From Uloborus plumipes (Eukaryota; Arthropoda; Arachnida; Araneae; Uloboridae), in contig JAXGGA010001169.1 of assembly GCA_038373865.1 (NCBI GenBank), positions 1-64,000 of the forward strand: DNA of 64,000 nt, written 5' to 3'. Within the stretch, counting starts at the first letter, position 1. The number at the start of each line of letters is the position of its first letter. The notes under the pieces are model-generated. The model ran no database searches. It was not told the origin of the DNA and worked only from the letters and a program-made list of their open reading frames with translations. Shown piece by piece: positions 37,201-44,701 of the stretch. A program made the position numbers and the translations under genes.

Positions 37201-40200
37201 TATATAATCAATAGAAATTATATCATGGGGAAAATATTGAATTTTTTTTTTTTACTTCTCGAAGCGCTTCCGCTCGCTCGTACTAATCGAAAAATCACCA
37301 TGACGAATATACTCCCCCACTACACAAACGATGGTCACCGCCCCAAAACATTGCTACAACTGCGAATCAAATGGCACGTACACTACTATTTACTGACTGA
37401 CCACCGATGAGATGAAAGGCTGACATCCGGCTTGCAGGCGGAAATGGAAGCATCTATTAGTTTTCATGGATGGCAGCTTTTACAGATTTTTGCAGTTTTT
37501 TACTTTTACAGACTTTAAATTTAGCAGAGTCATATTCATTTGAAAAAAAAACACCCGCATTAAAATTTAACTTTCCCCCTCATTTAAACAAGGGCGGATC
37601 CAGAAATGCTCCAAGGGAGGGGCTATTGTTTTTTTTTCTACTTGCCCCCTTTTTTACCACATATCCTATTTAACACATGTTTATTACAAATGTTTCGGTC
37701 TTCAATTTCGAAAAAAATTCAGATCAGAGCCCCGAATTCCAACCACTTCTCATAGTACCATCAAAGATCCTCTAAAATTGCCTTTTTAGAACTTCAAGCT
37801 CGAATAACTGTTGGAGAAGAGTCCCTCAAGCGAGGAGGGATCGCCCCTCCCTTGTATCCGCCCCTGCATTTAAATAGACTAGTCTTAGTTAGACGGTTGC
37901 CAATTCCATAGCAGCGATGGGCAAACTGCCTCGACACAACTTTTGCCACCATAATATGAACGCAACTTACCCAGCGCCCTCTCGAAATACGGGAAATTGG
38001 TTATTGTTATGCACCGTGTATATCTTCGCAAAATTAATCTCTACGCTAAGTAGTTGTTTCTGTAAGTGTCAAGACATGAAAAGTGAATCGCTGATTAATT
38101 GAAAAAGGAGACACTTCCTTCTACTACTTCAATACTAATGTCTTAATAATTACCTATCAATAATGGATACGCATTATTCGAATATATTGCGTCACTTTTT
38201 TCCAATCAAGGCTGATATAAGTTATAAGTTATTTGTGCACAATTTGCTTTCTAACATGCAATTCAGAAGGAGCGAAAAGAAGAGAAAAAGCTCATTTTCT
38301 TTCCTTTTTTTTTGTTAAAGCATAATAATTGTATAATTTAATTAATGATTGCATACTTTTTCAAATGTCTAATATTGTAAAAACAAAGGAAAATAGTTTC
38401 TTTTAAAGTAAAGGTTGGGTTTTGCTTGTTATCTTTTCTAAATATCATTCTTTTTCTCACTTGTTCAAGTAAATATGAGTCATTTCCTTATAGAATGTAG
38501 TAATTAAAATATTATAACGCACAAGTATGTATAATGAACAGGTATTTCGGGGTTATGACAAGAAACCCCTTCGTCAATCAAAAAATATGTGAGCTTCAAA
38601 GATGCCAGTCACCTAAGGTTATGTAAGTAATTTTTGATGTTTTCTAAACATTTTTCAACCATTAATTTTCCCCAAAAAATTAATTTAATAAGTTTTGGAT
38701 CATATTATCATAATTTTAATTGCTCGATATCGAAAGCACAAAAGCAGCGTTGTAGCTCAAGTAACGCTCGGAACTACATAAGAAGGCACGTGCCTTGGAG
38801 TTTCGCCTTCCTTAATACCAAAAAAAAAAAAAGAAAGAGAAAAGACAGACCATCTTTTTTTTTTTTTTAATTTCTGCATTTTACAACTTGGTTTTTGCCA
38901 TTTTAATCCAATAAGCTTTCTATGAAAGCATGCAGGATGAATCTGAAACAAAATTCTGAAGAAAATATTTAGAGAAATATACAGAACTTGTCTGATAAAG
39001 TCTTTCCAATTTTAATGTTAAATTTATTCATGTCTTTATTTTAGACTAGATATTTTGAAAATGTTTTACAGACTTTTTATGCAGAGATCTACAGAAAAAA
39101 GATCTAAAAAAAGTTTCTACGTGAAAACTTATTTCTATGGAACTTTCCACAGACAAAATTATTTTACAGGAGCAACGATGCAGCACCAAGGGCACCCCAG
39201 TAGGAGGTTACTGTGACTTTCCACAAAAACTCACTACTAAGCAAGTTTTGTCTTATGATAATGAAAATTTGGAGATCGTGTAATATTAAGGGGGATTGGA
39301 AAGTAATGTCTTTTTTTTTTCAAACAAATCAATTGCTAAAAGTTTTATTTTAACTCTTTATGTCCCAAATTAATTTAACAATGACACATTTTTTTTTTTG
39401 AGTTGAAAATACATCAAAACTATTTTTACCGTGTGTAAAAATTTAAAAAATTTCGGCCTGAGGCCTTAGTGCCCCCAAGAAAACTGTTTCCGATCGCAGG
39501 TACCATCTGTCGGCCTCTCAGCGAAGTACAAGGAGTGGTACCCAAAAGTTTCAGCATGATTCCAGCCATTCAGGATTCATGATAGGGTCATTCCATAGTG
39601 ACTAACGTAACATTCAGAGCTGATTTTGTAACTGTTTTTACTTGTAACTTAAAGGATAACAGATATTTTTTAGTTATGCTGGTTAATTTATAATCTAGGG
39701 GAGAGTGGTAATGAATGGGCCACTTTTTGGTTTTGAATTTTTGTAATTTTTTCTAACACTTTGTTTGAACTCTAAATGGGTGTTTTAGTTACTTTACTTA
39801 TCTGGCTATCTAAAAAAGTCATAAAAGTTGGATTAGCACCGGTCTATAATGAATTATAATAGAAAATAAAAATTTTGAAATTTGGCCCATTCAACCCCAC
39901 CTATGGGGTTGAATGGGCCATCGAAGGTAATGAATGGGCCACTAAATGAATTCAATGAAAACATGTGGATTTAATCTTTTATTTGCTGAATATGACAAAA
40001 TAAATGTGGCACTTGACATGATGATACAAAATCATACTGATTTAAAATTATAAAAACATCAGAACTGATGCAATTAAAATAAAACTGATGCATACCAATT
40101 GTAGCAGAAAAATTACTAAATAATGAGATTGTAAGAAATAAATAACATCAAATATACAGGGTGTCCACTCCAATCGTGGACCAATAGCTAATTCCTAAAC

Positions 40201-43200
40201 CGTTAGAGATAAGCATATAGTTTATTTAGGAAAAAATCTCCAAATTATGAAAGGAATTTTGGGTCTATTCAATGTTTTTCAAAAAATCAAATTTTGAAAG
40301 AGTTACGAAATTTAAATTTTTATACAGCCCCCCAGTCCTATCAATCATATTTAGTAAAACATTCTTGACACTGTAACGTTTAAAACTAAAAAAAAATCAC
40401 TGCTCTACGACAAAAATTGACAGAGTTATGACGTTTTGAAAAATCAAGATTTTGCATTATTTCATGACGTCATCGAGAGATCGCTTAAGGGACCGTATGC
40501 GAAATCTTTCAAAATCTTGATTTTTCAAAACGTCATAACTCGGTCAATTTTTGTCGTAGAGCAGTGATTTTTTTTAGTTTTAAACGTTACAGTGTCAAGA
40601 ATGTTTTACTAAATATGATTGATAGGACTGGGGGGCTGTATAAAAATTTAAATTTCGTAACTCTTTCAAAATTTGATTTTTTGAAAAACATTGAATGGAC
40701 CCAAAATTCCTTTCGTAATTTGAAGATTTTTTCCTAAATAAACTATATGCTTATCTCTAACAGTTTAGAAATTAGCTATTGGTCCACGATTGGAGTGGAC
40801 ACCCTGTATATTAAAAAAATAACAGATAATACACACCATGATTTAACAAAATTTATATACTTCAAAAATTATATTAAAAATCACTTTCAAAAACTTCATC
40901 TTCATTTTCAAACTTGTCAAAATTCAAATTTTTTTTAAAAAACTTACTAGACATCGGGAATAAGAAATATCTAACTTAAGTTACCAAGAAAGAAAATGAA
41001 ATTGTACTGTGAGGAATATAATATGAGGAGAGAGGGGGGCTTTTTCAAGCCACGCACTGCGACCAGGGGTCTATTGTACTATAGGAATATAATATAGATC
41101 TGCAAATTATATTTAGAAGTTACTACAAACCTATTTTGACGACAGTAATCTTAATCTATCTATGATAGTTGTGTTTCATATTAATGCGAAAATCCAAAAA
41201 AAGGAAGAAAAACAATATTTAGGTGGCCCATTCATTACCATGACATAGTGGCCCATTCAGCTCCACCTATACTTTTGGAATACATTTAGGTTTTTTGAGT
41301 ACATTGAGTTTGGATAACATCAAAATACATCTTAAGATTAGTTTATAGATATGTAAAGACTAGCTTATACATGTGTATGCAGTGAAATACTTGGTACATT
41401 TTAGCTAGCAAATGTTTTACTAAAAAGGGAAAAACTTACTTTTCAGTCAGATTCTTGACCATGCCACTCTAGTTTGAAAATGGTTCAGCGCAAATGAATG
41501 AAAATTGGATGAGTTTAGTAGAACAAATAGCTACATCTATTAGTAGTGGCATCAAAAAAAAAAAAAAAATCATGCAAATACTTTTTCATATTTTGTTAGT
41601 GGCCCATTCATTACCATGGCCCATTCATTACCACTCTCCCCTACATGGTATCTATGTATCATTTCTGCTAAGAATTTAAAGCAAAATTTCTGACAGTAGA
41701 TATTTTTTCAACCAAAATAGCAACGTGACTAACGTAACATTTTTGCAACCCTGAAAATTAATGCTCATGCTGTGAGGCAAAAATTTCTCAAAGTTAAGCA
41801 AGTGTTAAAAATTGAATGATATATTTGAAAAATGTTTAAAGTTTGCTTTTAAAAACATAAAACACATTTAATAAATCTTATTTTTTTTAGTCTTAAGTGT
41901 CACTTTTACTCAAGATGGAGTGTGACTAACGTAACCATCGAATAAAAAGTAGTAAACACACTACAAACTATTTATTATGACTAATCTCAGTGATAATTAC
42001 AATACTTTTTCAATGTTTTTAAACTTCTTATGTTGTATGATTTTTATTTATTTATCTATTTATTTATTTTTTGATACTTTTTTTCACTTCGGTATTTTTT
42101 TTTCTTTGGCTGAGGTTGACATTTCTATGGAATGACCCGATACTAAATTAATATAAGCGGGACTTCTGAGTCCCGTCGGGGCATAAAGTGTTAAATCAAC
42201 GATGTAATTATCCTCGGAATCAAGGACTTTTTGCCATCTATTCATAAATTTTAAATCCCGGATACATTAAAAAAATGATTTTTTGAGCAAAATATCTTGA
42301 AATGGCATCTTAGATACAAGCTAAAGTTTTAAGTTTTTGCGTAATCGAAAGTGTTTTAACAATCGGAAGATAAAGGAAATCTGACTGCTTCACCTATAAT
42401 ACTCACCTGACATTGACATTGCACCATCTGATATCCCATTATAGCGATCTATACATGAAAAAAAAAAAATTGCAAATTTGGCTGGTATCCGAGATTTATT
42501 TTGAGAATTTTGCTCCAGAATTGTTTTTTTTTTTTTTCGAAATGTATCCGGGATTTAAAATTTACTACAAGATGGGTCTCCTGTGTCTCTTGAAGCATTT
42601 TGGGAGGTCAAGACCCTTGTCAATCCATCCCTGATGTAGGGACTGACTACTGGAAAATGAGGCCCAAGGCCCACAATAGTTTGGAGGCCCCCTGAAGACT
42701 AGCATTTATGCATGCCCTTTGGCGCTCCTAGCAGTTGCGACACGTGAAACACGCTACTAACAGTATAATTAATAAAAATTCTCTTTTAAGGAAGCTTTTC
42801 TTTTTTTTTTTTTTCAATGAATATAAATCAATATGTGTCATTTTATTACAAATCAATTAAAATTTGAACATGAAATTCAAATTATTTTGATTTTTATTTC
42901 CAAAAAAAAAAATCTATTTATTTTAAATAGTAATCAAAAAAATATTTTTTTCAATAAATAAATTTTTACACTCTTCGTATACATTTTACATTTATTTATT
43001 GTTACTTCAAACCATAGCATAAGTCTTGAGGCTCCTTAGCAAGATGAGGCAAAAGGCCCAGGGATAGTTGACCTGTGCGATATTCAGTCCCTGCCCTGAT
43101 GGAATCTTTGCCTTCAACTGCTTTTCTCACCTCCAACAAATTAAAACTAAATAAATAAACAAGCAAAAACAGCCACTTACCCCATCTACATCCCACAAGA

Positions 43201-43420
43201 CAACAATTGCGTCTTCCTCCACAAACTTCAATGCCAGTTCTTTGCCAAGTCCCCTGCCCGCCCCCGTTATGAGGACGATTTCATCTTTCACGGACTTCTT
43301 CGCTTTCGGTATCAGACAACCGAACCCGGAACTGAAGAAAGCCAGAATGATCCGACCGATCAGGACGATGAAATCGCCGATATCCCGCAGCAGTTTCTGC
43401 CATCCTTTCCTCGCTGACAT
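10541..43420 (-). CDS. SDR16C-type short-chain dehydrogenase (retinol dehydrogenase-like), six exons
   Basis: Coding exons on the minus strand: 43420-43181, 16331-16092, 15288-15182, 11922-11782, 11700-11575, 10631-10541. All introns are GT-AG and the phases (0, 0, 2, 2, 2) join into one 314-residue frame, close to the roughly 300-340 residues usual in the family. Visible features: a hydrophobic N-terminal segment (about residues 15-36) like the ER/lipid-droplet anchor of SDR16C enzymes; the cofactor loop TGAGRGLG at 52-59; D103; NNAG at 129-132; N154, S182, Y195 and K199 as the catalytic tetrad (YTASK). The family oxidises or reduces retinoids, steroids or related lipids with NAD(P)(H); the substrate here cannot be read from sequence. 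The start Met has A at -3. No stop or frameshift is seen, so the gene looks intact. Closest named relatives by pattern are epidermal retinol dehydrogenase 2 and HSD17B11/13; which one is not resolved. Confidence 0.93.
11575..11700 (-). CDS. SDR gene exon 5
   Basis: 126 nt. Residues 243-284 plus two bases, including LCPILDVKRTAADIVTAI and the C-terminal helix region. It is separated from exon 4 by a short 81-base intron (11701-11781). Acceptor TTGCAG, donor CATAG|GTAAGA. Confidence 0.92.
11782..11922 (-). CDS. SDR gene exon 4 (residues 196-242 plus two bases)
   Basis: 141 nt. Begins with the base that completes Thr196, then ASK with catalytic Lys199 and KFGILG, and continues to CPFTIDTGM, the segment after beta-6 that in this family follows PxxxxTxM. 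Acceptor TTTCAG, donor TCTCG|GTAATT. Confidence 0.92.
11923..15181 (-). other. Intron 3 of the SDR gene, with one foldback transposon
   Basis: 3.26 kb. Apart from the Tc1-type foldback at 13547-14944 and TTAT/ATT simple repeats near 13225-13275, it is AT-rich sequence in which I see no gene. Introns 2 (15289-16091) and 5 (10632-11574) likewise hold nothing recognised. Confidence 0.7.
13547..14944. mobile_element. Tc1/mariner-type foldback element, 1.4 kb, intron 3
   Basis: TA-flanked (13545-13546, 14945-14946), with ends CACTGCGATGCAAAAGTTTA and the inverse. The inverted arms are about 560 bp each (13547-14103 and 14387-14944) around a 280-bp unpaired middle. Because of the symmetry the same peptide, WRANSDMRIDQKVQEKLYF, is readable on both strands (13984 plus, 14505 minus); it is a product of the palindrome and I assign no function. 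The end resembles the CAGTGCGTCGCAAAAGTTTA end at 62848. Confidence 0.82.
15182..15288 (-). CDS. SDR gene exon 3 (residues 161-195 plus two bases)
   Basis: 107 nt, from acceptor CTTTCAG to donor CAC|GTAAGT. Encodes the FFLPRML helix, GHIAAVSSASG with catalytic Ser182, and ends on LADY, whose Tyr195 is the catalytic base. The next codon is split by the intron (phase 2). Ser182 is 13 residues before Tyr195, the normal SDR spacing. Confidence 0.92.
16092..16331 (-). CDS. SDR gene exon 2 (residues 81-160)
   Basis: Exactly 80 codons. The acceptor is a T-rich tract ending CCCAG and the donor is CTGG|GTAAGA. It carries CDVS (residues 102-105), the structural NNAG motif (129-132) and the LEVN motif whose Asn154 is a catalytic residue. 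An open frame continues upstream of 16331 but is intronic pyrimidine-rich sequence. Confidence 0.93.
16431..18077. mobile_element. Mariner-type palindrome with transposase C-terminal remnant
   Basis: Inverted arms of about 730-750 bp (16431-17162 and 17326-18077) flank a 160-bp centre. The centre and the adjoining arm encode, on the minus strand from 17308, WPPRSPDLTPVNFFVWGFLK, the C-terminal block of mariner-like DDE transposases (usual form PDLTPLDFFLWG; here Asn replaces the second Asp). The structure looks like two copies of one terminal region joined head to head. It sits just downstream of the intron 1 acceptor side of exon 2. Confidence 0.75.
18232..18592 (-). mobile_element. Truncated, reversed Helentron-like element, copy 3
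   Basis: On the minus strand it reads ACTACTTTCCCGTTAAAGTAAAAGAAAGACGAAAAAAG, GATGCAT-type spacer, a short GTCTGTC stretch, then TAATAACTTTT and GATCTCGC as in the other two copies. Only one array unit is left and the ATATCGCCAAGT minisatellite is absent or decayed. The 3' terminus is missing. Confidence 0.7.
18602..19314 (+). mobile_element. pogo-like element with GGGCAAAGTGGCCACTT terminal repeats
   Basis: Both ends carry GGGCAAAGTGGCCACTT in direct and inverted orientation (18614-18631; 19270-19314), and another copy lies at 18960. Inside is a cysteine/histidine remnant described separately. The termini resemble the GGGGAGAGTGGTAATG ends of the elements at 31284 and 39698 in their purine-rich start and repeated subterminal motif, but they are not the same family. 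Confidence 0.6.
19017..19151 (+). pseudogene. C-terminal PHD-like zinc finger remnant of a pogo/Tigger-type transposase
   Basis: The plus frame from 19017 to the TGA at 19149 reads DCYSKSKDNEGWIRYSGCLK, then WAHEACTGAEEENDEFICDL and CK. The pattern W-I-x-C-x-x-C-x-x-W-x-H-x-x-C ... F-I-C-x-x-C is the usual C terminus of pogo-type transposases; here the first Cys of the WI(x)C pair is Tyr, so zinc binding would be impaired. Nothing of the DDE core is seen upstream in this short element. Confidence 0.65.
19858..20001. repeat. Near-perfect 67-bp-arm hairpin at the end of a LINE fragment
   Basis: Arms 19858-19924 and 19935-20001 are complementary at 66 of 67 positions (one A/G difference near TTTTTC(A/G)GTAGAGG), with a 10-base loop. 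The right arm is continuous with the LINE fragment on the minus strand, so the left arm is an inverted duplication of its 3' tail. Confidence 0.92.
19979..20419 (-). pseudogene. 3' fragment of a non-LTR retrotransposon (post-reverse-transcriptase region)
   Basis: An open frame of 146 residues with MERVQRRATKLVNGF, LRMLNMYSLEQRRARGDMI, SRTRGHCFKL and FSRVVGTWNSLPEQAV, the conserved C-terminal block found after the RT domain in CR1/Jockey-group LINEs. It is 5'-truncated, the ordinary fate of LINE insertions: no endonuclease or RT palm is present. Confidence 0.85.
20876..20901. repeat. (GT)n microsatellite
   Basis: Thirteen GT units in a row within intron 1. Confidence 0.95.
20902..23229. other. 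Intron 1 stretch with no feature recognised
   Basis: AT-rich. A short GC-rich block near 21340-21400 (GGTCCCATTGCTGGTAGC ... GGGGCCCGATGCG) looks like a transposon terminus but has no partner that I can see. Confidence 0.4.
23682..23696. repeat. AGGTCACAGTGACCT palindrome
   Basis: A perfect inverted repeat of AGGTCA with a 3-base spacer, the form recognised by oestrogen-type nuclear receptors in animals. A related word at 62576-62608 (AGGTCACAGCACATCACTG) indicates that it is part of a dispersed repeat. Confidence 0.6.
23810..23824. repeat. AGGTCATTGTGACCT palindrome
   Basis: Second perfect AGGTCA-N3-TGACCT, 114 bases after the first, followed by CCCAAAA as at 62605. Same interpretation as the first. 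Confidence 0.6.
24709..25270 (+). mobile_element. piggyBac-like element, 562 bp, with TTAA on both sides
   Basis: TTAA at 24705-24708 and 25271-25274. Termini CCCTCGTGGGT and inverse ACCCACGAGGG, plus subterminal inverted repeats CTTGGGGTCATA...GACCCCAATGC, the two-part end arrangement typical of piggyBac elements. The interior keeps a cysteine-rich remnant: KKRGRCNFCPR at about 24917, then one frame over CHKCLKFTCKKSC at about 24978, matching the C-terminal zinc-ribbon of piggyBac transposases but broken by a one-base shift and lacking the DDE core. Confidence 0.82.
26415..26671 (-). pseudogene. Transposon-encoded protein, C-terminal half
   Basis: Runs from the Helitron edge to TAA, reading DIEKKKTDRQHKSF, LDSLWPTGKPLSKEKIKDLK, LVPQDLKYFYNFLRTAQQGE and ending in an acidic tail (DFDIDEDED). 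If the Helitron is removed at its A/T insertion point, the last base at 28230 and the first two here form an Ile codon and the frame is continuous. The open frame listed as starting at 26696 actually begins inside the Helitron end. Confidence 0.55.
26725..26920. repeat. Degenerate tandem repeat, about 57-60 bp, in the Helitron
   Basis: Four units of the form CTACTCGCC(A/G)(C/T)CAAGGCG followed by (A/G)CTCGCCTTTA and AGGAAAGTTT, the last two decayed. Located just inside the 3' end. Confidence 0.8.
27729..27896. mobile_element. PIF/Harbinger-like MITE, 168 bp, with TTA duplication
   Basis: Ends GGGCCGAATTCAAGTGAAAC and the inverse of GGCAGGAATTCAAGTGAAAC, flanked by TTA on each side (27726-27728, 27897-27899). 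The first copy of the Helitron's internal duplication shows the uninterrupted site (ACGTTTTAATTCAAAATCGC near 27320), so insertion followed that duplication. GG-start and TTA target fit Harbinger MITEs. Confidence 0.78.
28230..28470 (-). pseudogene. Transposon-encoded protein, upstream half
   Basis: Minus-strand open frame after a TAA near 28474, containing FIVNKIERQEMVSIHKLLEN, NRKIDSNKDKVSWLKTHEIK and SEPFKLYMKTN, ending TEGNVQI at the Helitron edge. The W-L/I-K ... K-x-x-P-F-x-L/I-x-Y/M pattern is one I associate with uncharacterised transposon-linked proteins of arthropods; no enzymatic motif is visible. Its continuation is at 26671. Confidence 0.5.
28894..30048. other. Intron 1 stretch with a hAT end only
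   Basis: At 29510-29591 a GC-richer segment ends AGCTACGCCACTG, the inverse of the CAGTGGCGTAGCT hAT terminus; its partner end was not identified. Otherwise no feature was recognised. Confidence 0.4.
30049..30597 (-). mobile_element. tRNA-derived SINE
   Basis: Minus-strand tRNA-like head 30597-30512: GCCGACAGAGTGG, A-box-like TGGTATAGTGG, CTCTCACGC in the anticodon-loop position, and a perfect B box GGTTCGAATCC at 30538-30528. The T-stem has a G:G mismatch and the acceptor pairs over only 5 bp, so it is not a working tRNA. A unique body follows, including ACATGTAAAAGATCCC (about 30460). The 3' limit at 30049 is a guess. Confidence 0.7.
30598..31283. other. Intron 1 stretch, transposon end only
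   Basis: AAAGGGTGTCCCAACAAAAC at 30788 resembles a Tc1/mariner terminus; no matching inverse was found. Nothing else recognised. Confidence 0.35.
31284..32572. mobile_element. TA-flanked element family A, copy 1 (uninterrupted)
   Basis: 1289 bp between TA dinucleotides. Ends GGGGAGAGTGGTAATGAATG and the inverse; the words GGCCCATTCA and TAATGAATGGGCC recur several times near both ends, including the hairpin CCCACCTATGGGG flanked by TTGAATGGGCC. A minus-strand acidic fragment (ENEDEVFESDF near 31810) could be the tail of a lost transposase. No intact gene. Fits a pogo/mariner-type non-autonomous element. Confidence 0.82.
32573..33704. other. Intron 1 stretch, nothing recognised
   Basis: AT-rich with a run of ten G at 32789. 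Open frames here contain low-complexity FFFF or GGGG and have no motif. Confidence 0.45.
33705..34356 (+). mobile_element. Foldback MITE family B, copy 1
   Basis: 652 bp between TA dinucleotides, ends CAGGGTGTCCACTCCAATCG and inverse. Nearly the whole element is two inverted arms of about 295 bp around a loop of about 55 bp that contains CATACGGTCCC and GATGACGTCATG. Orientation can only be set by the loop; here GGTCCC precedes GACGTC. Confidence 0.88.
34357..35225. other. Intron 1 stretch, nothing recognised
   Basis: No coding or repeat structure supported. Confidence 0.45.
35226..35477. repeat. Long hairpin, 100-bp arms at 99% identity, 52-base loop
   Basis: Left arm 35226-35325 and right arm 35378-35477 are inverse complements with a single difference (GATCTCATCTG versus GATCTCCTCTG). 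Unlike the other palindromes here it has no TA/TTAA/8-bp flank and no recognisable transposon end, and the loop is AT-rich. It could be a recent foldback, an hpRNA-type source of siRNA if transcribed with the intron, or an assembly artefact. Confidence 0.93.
35478..37588. other. Intron 1 stretch, no gene recognised
   Basis: AT-rich; two GGGGCAAAGTGAG/GGTAAAGTGGGG words (about 36402, 36757) look like decayed ends of pogo-type elements. Confidence 0.4.
37589..37866. mobile_element. hAT MITE, 278 bp, perfect 8-bp duplication
   Basis: Ends CAAGGGCGGATCCAG and GTATCCGCCCCTG. The flanks CATTTAAA at 37581-37588 and 37867-37874 are identical. No coding sequence. Confidence 0.87.
37867..39584. other. 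Intron 1 stretch, one mariner-like end
   Basis: GGGGGATTGGAAAGTAATGTC near 39291 resembles a mariner terminus; no partner found. Otherwise nothing recognised. Confidence 0.4.
39698..41641. mobile_element. Element family A, copy 2, inserted in the GATA-flanked element
   Basis: Same ends, orientation and interior as copy 1, TA on both sides. It is 1944 bp because family B element copy 2 (650 bp plus TA) is inserted; the net length, about 1292 bp, matches copy 1. The two A copies look very similar by eye, so both are recent. Confidence 0.87.
40157..40806 (-). mobile_element. Foldback MITE family B, copy 2, inserted in element A
   Basis: 650 bp, TA on both sides (40155-40156, 40807-40808). Copy 1 of element A shows the empty site as a run of TATATA (about 31738-31748). 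The loop is inverted relative to copy 1 of family B (GACGTCATCG first, then GGGACCGTATG), so it inserted in the opposite orientation or its loop flipped. Confidence 0.9.
42637..43093. mobile_element. hAT element, 457 bp, beside exon 1
   Basis: Ends TAGGGACTGA and TCAGTCCCTG with CCCTGATG duplicated on both sides (42629-42636, 43094-43101). Subterminal GAGGCCCAAGGCCCA matches the inverse of TGGGCCTTTTGCCTC near the other end. It ends 87 bases from the intron 1 donor. Confidence 0.87.
43181..43420 (-). CDS. SDR gene exon 1 (residues 1-80)
   Basis: Encodes the N-terminal hydrophobic anchor, the first beta strand and the TGAGRGLG dinucleotide-binding loop, ending in VLWDVDG. The donor reads GGG|GTAAGT on the minus strand. 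It is exactly 80 codons, so the intron is phase 0. The spacing from the WD after beta-2 to the CDVS motif is right only if this exon joins directly to the exon at 16331, so no exon is missing inside the 26.8 kb intron. Confidence 0.93.
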
Positions 43421-44364
43421 TGTTCCTCTAATAAAAGGAGGCTTCCATTGAACCTTAAAACGCTACTTGCCAGTTGCCTTTTGCAGAATTGTTTTCCTTT
43501 CTCTTTTTGGACCAATTAATCCGCTGTTTCTCGCAGGCGGCGCCACTGCTGATGAAAGTTGAAAATCTTGTTCTGAATTGTATGCTCGAGATCTTACTTT
43601 GGATTCATCTCAGCTTTAAAAGCCAGTTTTTATGAACAGAATTTTTGTTGATAGGTATAAAAAATTTATTATGCATGTATCAGATTACATTCCGATTTTA
43701 TTTTGTTTATTTTTGTACTGATCTTTTCCAAGGAACAAATAAGCAACAGAAAAATGGGTATAGAATGAAAACGATTTATTAAAACGCAGTAAAATCTTCA
43801 CAGGTTTCTGCTCAAAAGAAGAGGAATGCCACGCAACATAGTCGGCTCTACATGATGGGGAGGCAACTGCCCCCTTCCTCACTTCTAAAAGTAAAGGTAC
43901 CTTGCCACTCCAGTTTGCTAAGTTCGAAATTAACAAACGATTGATTGAAAAATGATAGAATTGCTAAATATTCACTTAATTAAAGAAAGAAGGATTTATT
44001 TGATAAGTGTGTATTTTATATTTTTCTTATACCCTGTTTTTCATAAAAGTTTAAATAAAACTGAATTAGAAGGAAGGAGTTTACTGTCTCTAACAATCCC
44101 AGTTTTTGAGGCCGTGTCCCGAATTTTTTTAGAGAAGGTCAATTGTTTAAAACTGATGTAAAAATCCAATAGTATAGCCCAATTTTTCAAAAATTAAAAC
44201 CTGTGAGTGCTTCGCCCATATCATCTCGCGCCTTTTTTGGCACTCCCTTCCTTTTTTTACAATGCACTTATCAACTATGCTACTCGGTAACAGAGAGAGA
44301 AAAAAAAGGCAAATAATAAATTTTTAGAATAATACCACTAACTCTTTTATCTACGTCAGACATA
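43421..44364. other. Upstream flank of the SDR gene
   Basis: Expected to hold the 5' UTR and promoter of the SDR gene. I see no convincing TATA box, initiator or untranslated exon; sequence near 43480-43560 is somewhat less AT-rich. Confidence 0.4.
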
Positions 44365-44701
44365 CATTGCAAAAAAATAAGCTGCTGTTTTTACAATATA
44401 ATACTAGCAGCAGAGTTTCCAGTTTAAAACTGTAAAAGCACATTGATAAACTAAAATTAGCTATTTTAGTTTATCACTGTAATACTAGCAATTTTGCAGT
44501 TTATTACTGTAAAATTAGTAATATTACCATAAATTAGTTGTATTATACTGTAAAAATAACAGTTGTATAATACTGGCAGTTGAAGTTCTAGTTTAAAATT
44601 GTAAAATGCACAATAATAAACTGTGAACTAGCAATTTTACAGATTATTACTGTAAAATCAGCTGTGTTATACTGTAAAAACAACACCTATTTTTTACAGT
44701 G
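44365..44701. mobile_element. TA-flanked MITE family C, copy 1
   Basis: 337 bp between TA at 44363-44364 and 44702-44703. Ends CATTGCAAAAAAATAAG and the inverse of CACTGTAAAAAATAGG, each followed by TGTTTTTACA(G/A)TATAA. The interior repeats AATAAACTGTAAAA-type words. It is the same family as 54074-54604. Confidence 0.78.

Larger units (their letters stand above)
39585..42138. mobile_element. Outer element of a three-level nest, GATA-flanked
   Basis: Ends GGGTCATTCCATAG (39585) and CTATGGAATGACCC (42138), flanked by GATA on both sides (39581-39584, 42139-42142). GTGACTAACGTAAC occurs near 39598, 41724 and 41921, as subterminal repeats. After removing element A the element is about 0.6 kb and non-coding. 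A 4-bp duplication with GGG ends suggests a Chapaev-like or other 4-bp-target family; this is inference. Confidence 0.72.
16332..43180 (-). other. Intron 1 of the SDR gene, 26.8 kb, packed with transposons
   Basis: Bounded by a GTAAGT donor and a polypyrimidine-CAG acceptor. Holds at least a dozen recognisable mobile elements listed separately. I found no extra coding exon; the homology-based spacing of exons 1 and 2 leaves no room for one. A hAT (42637-43093) ends 87 bases from the donor, and a mariner-type foldback starts about 100 bases from the acceptor. Confidence 0.85.
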
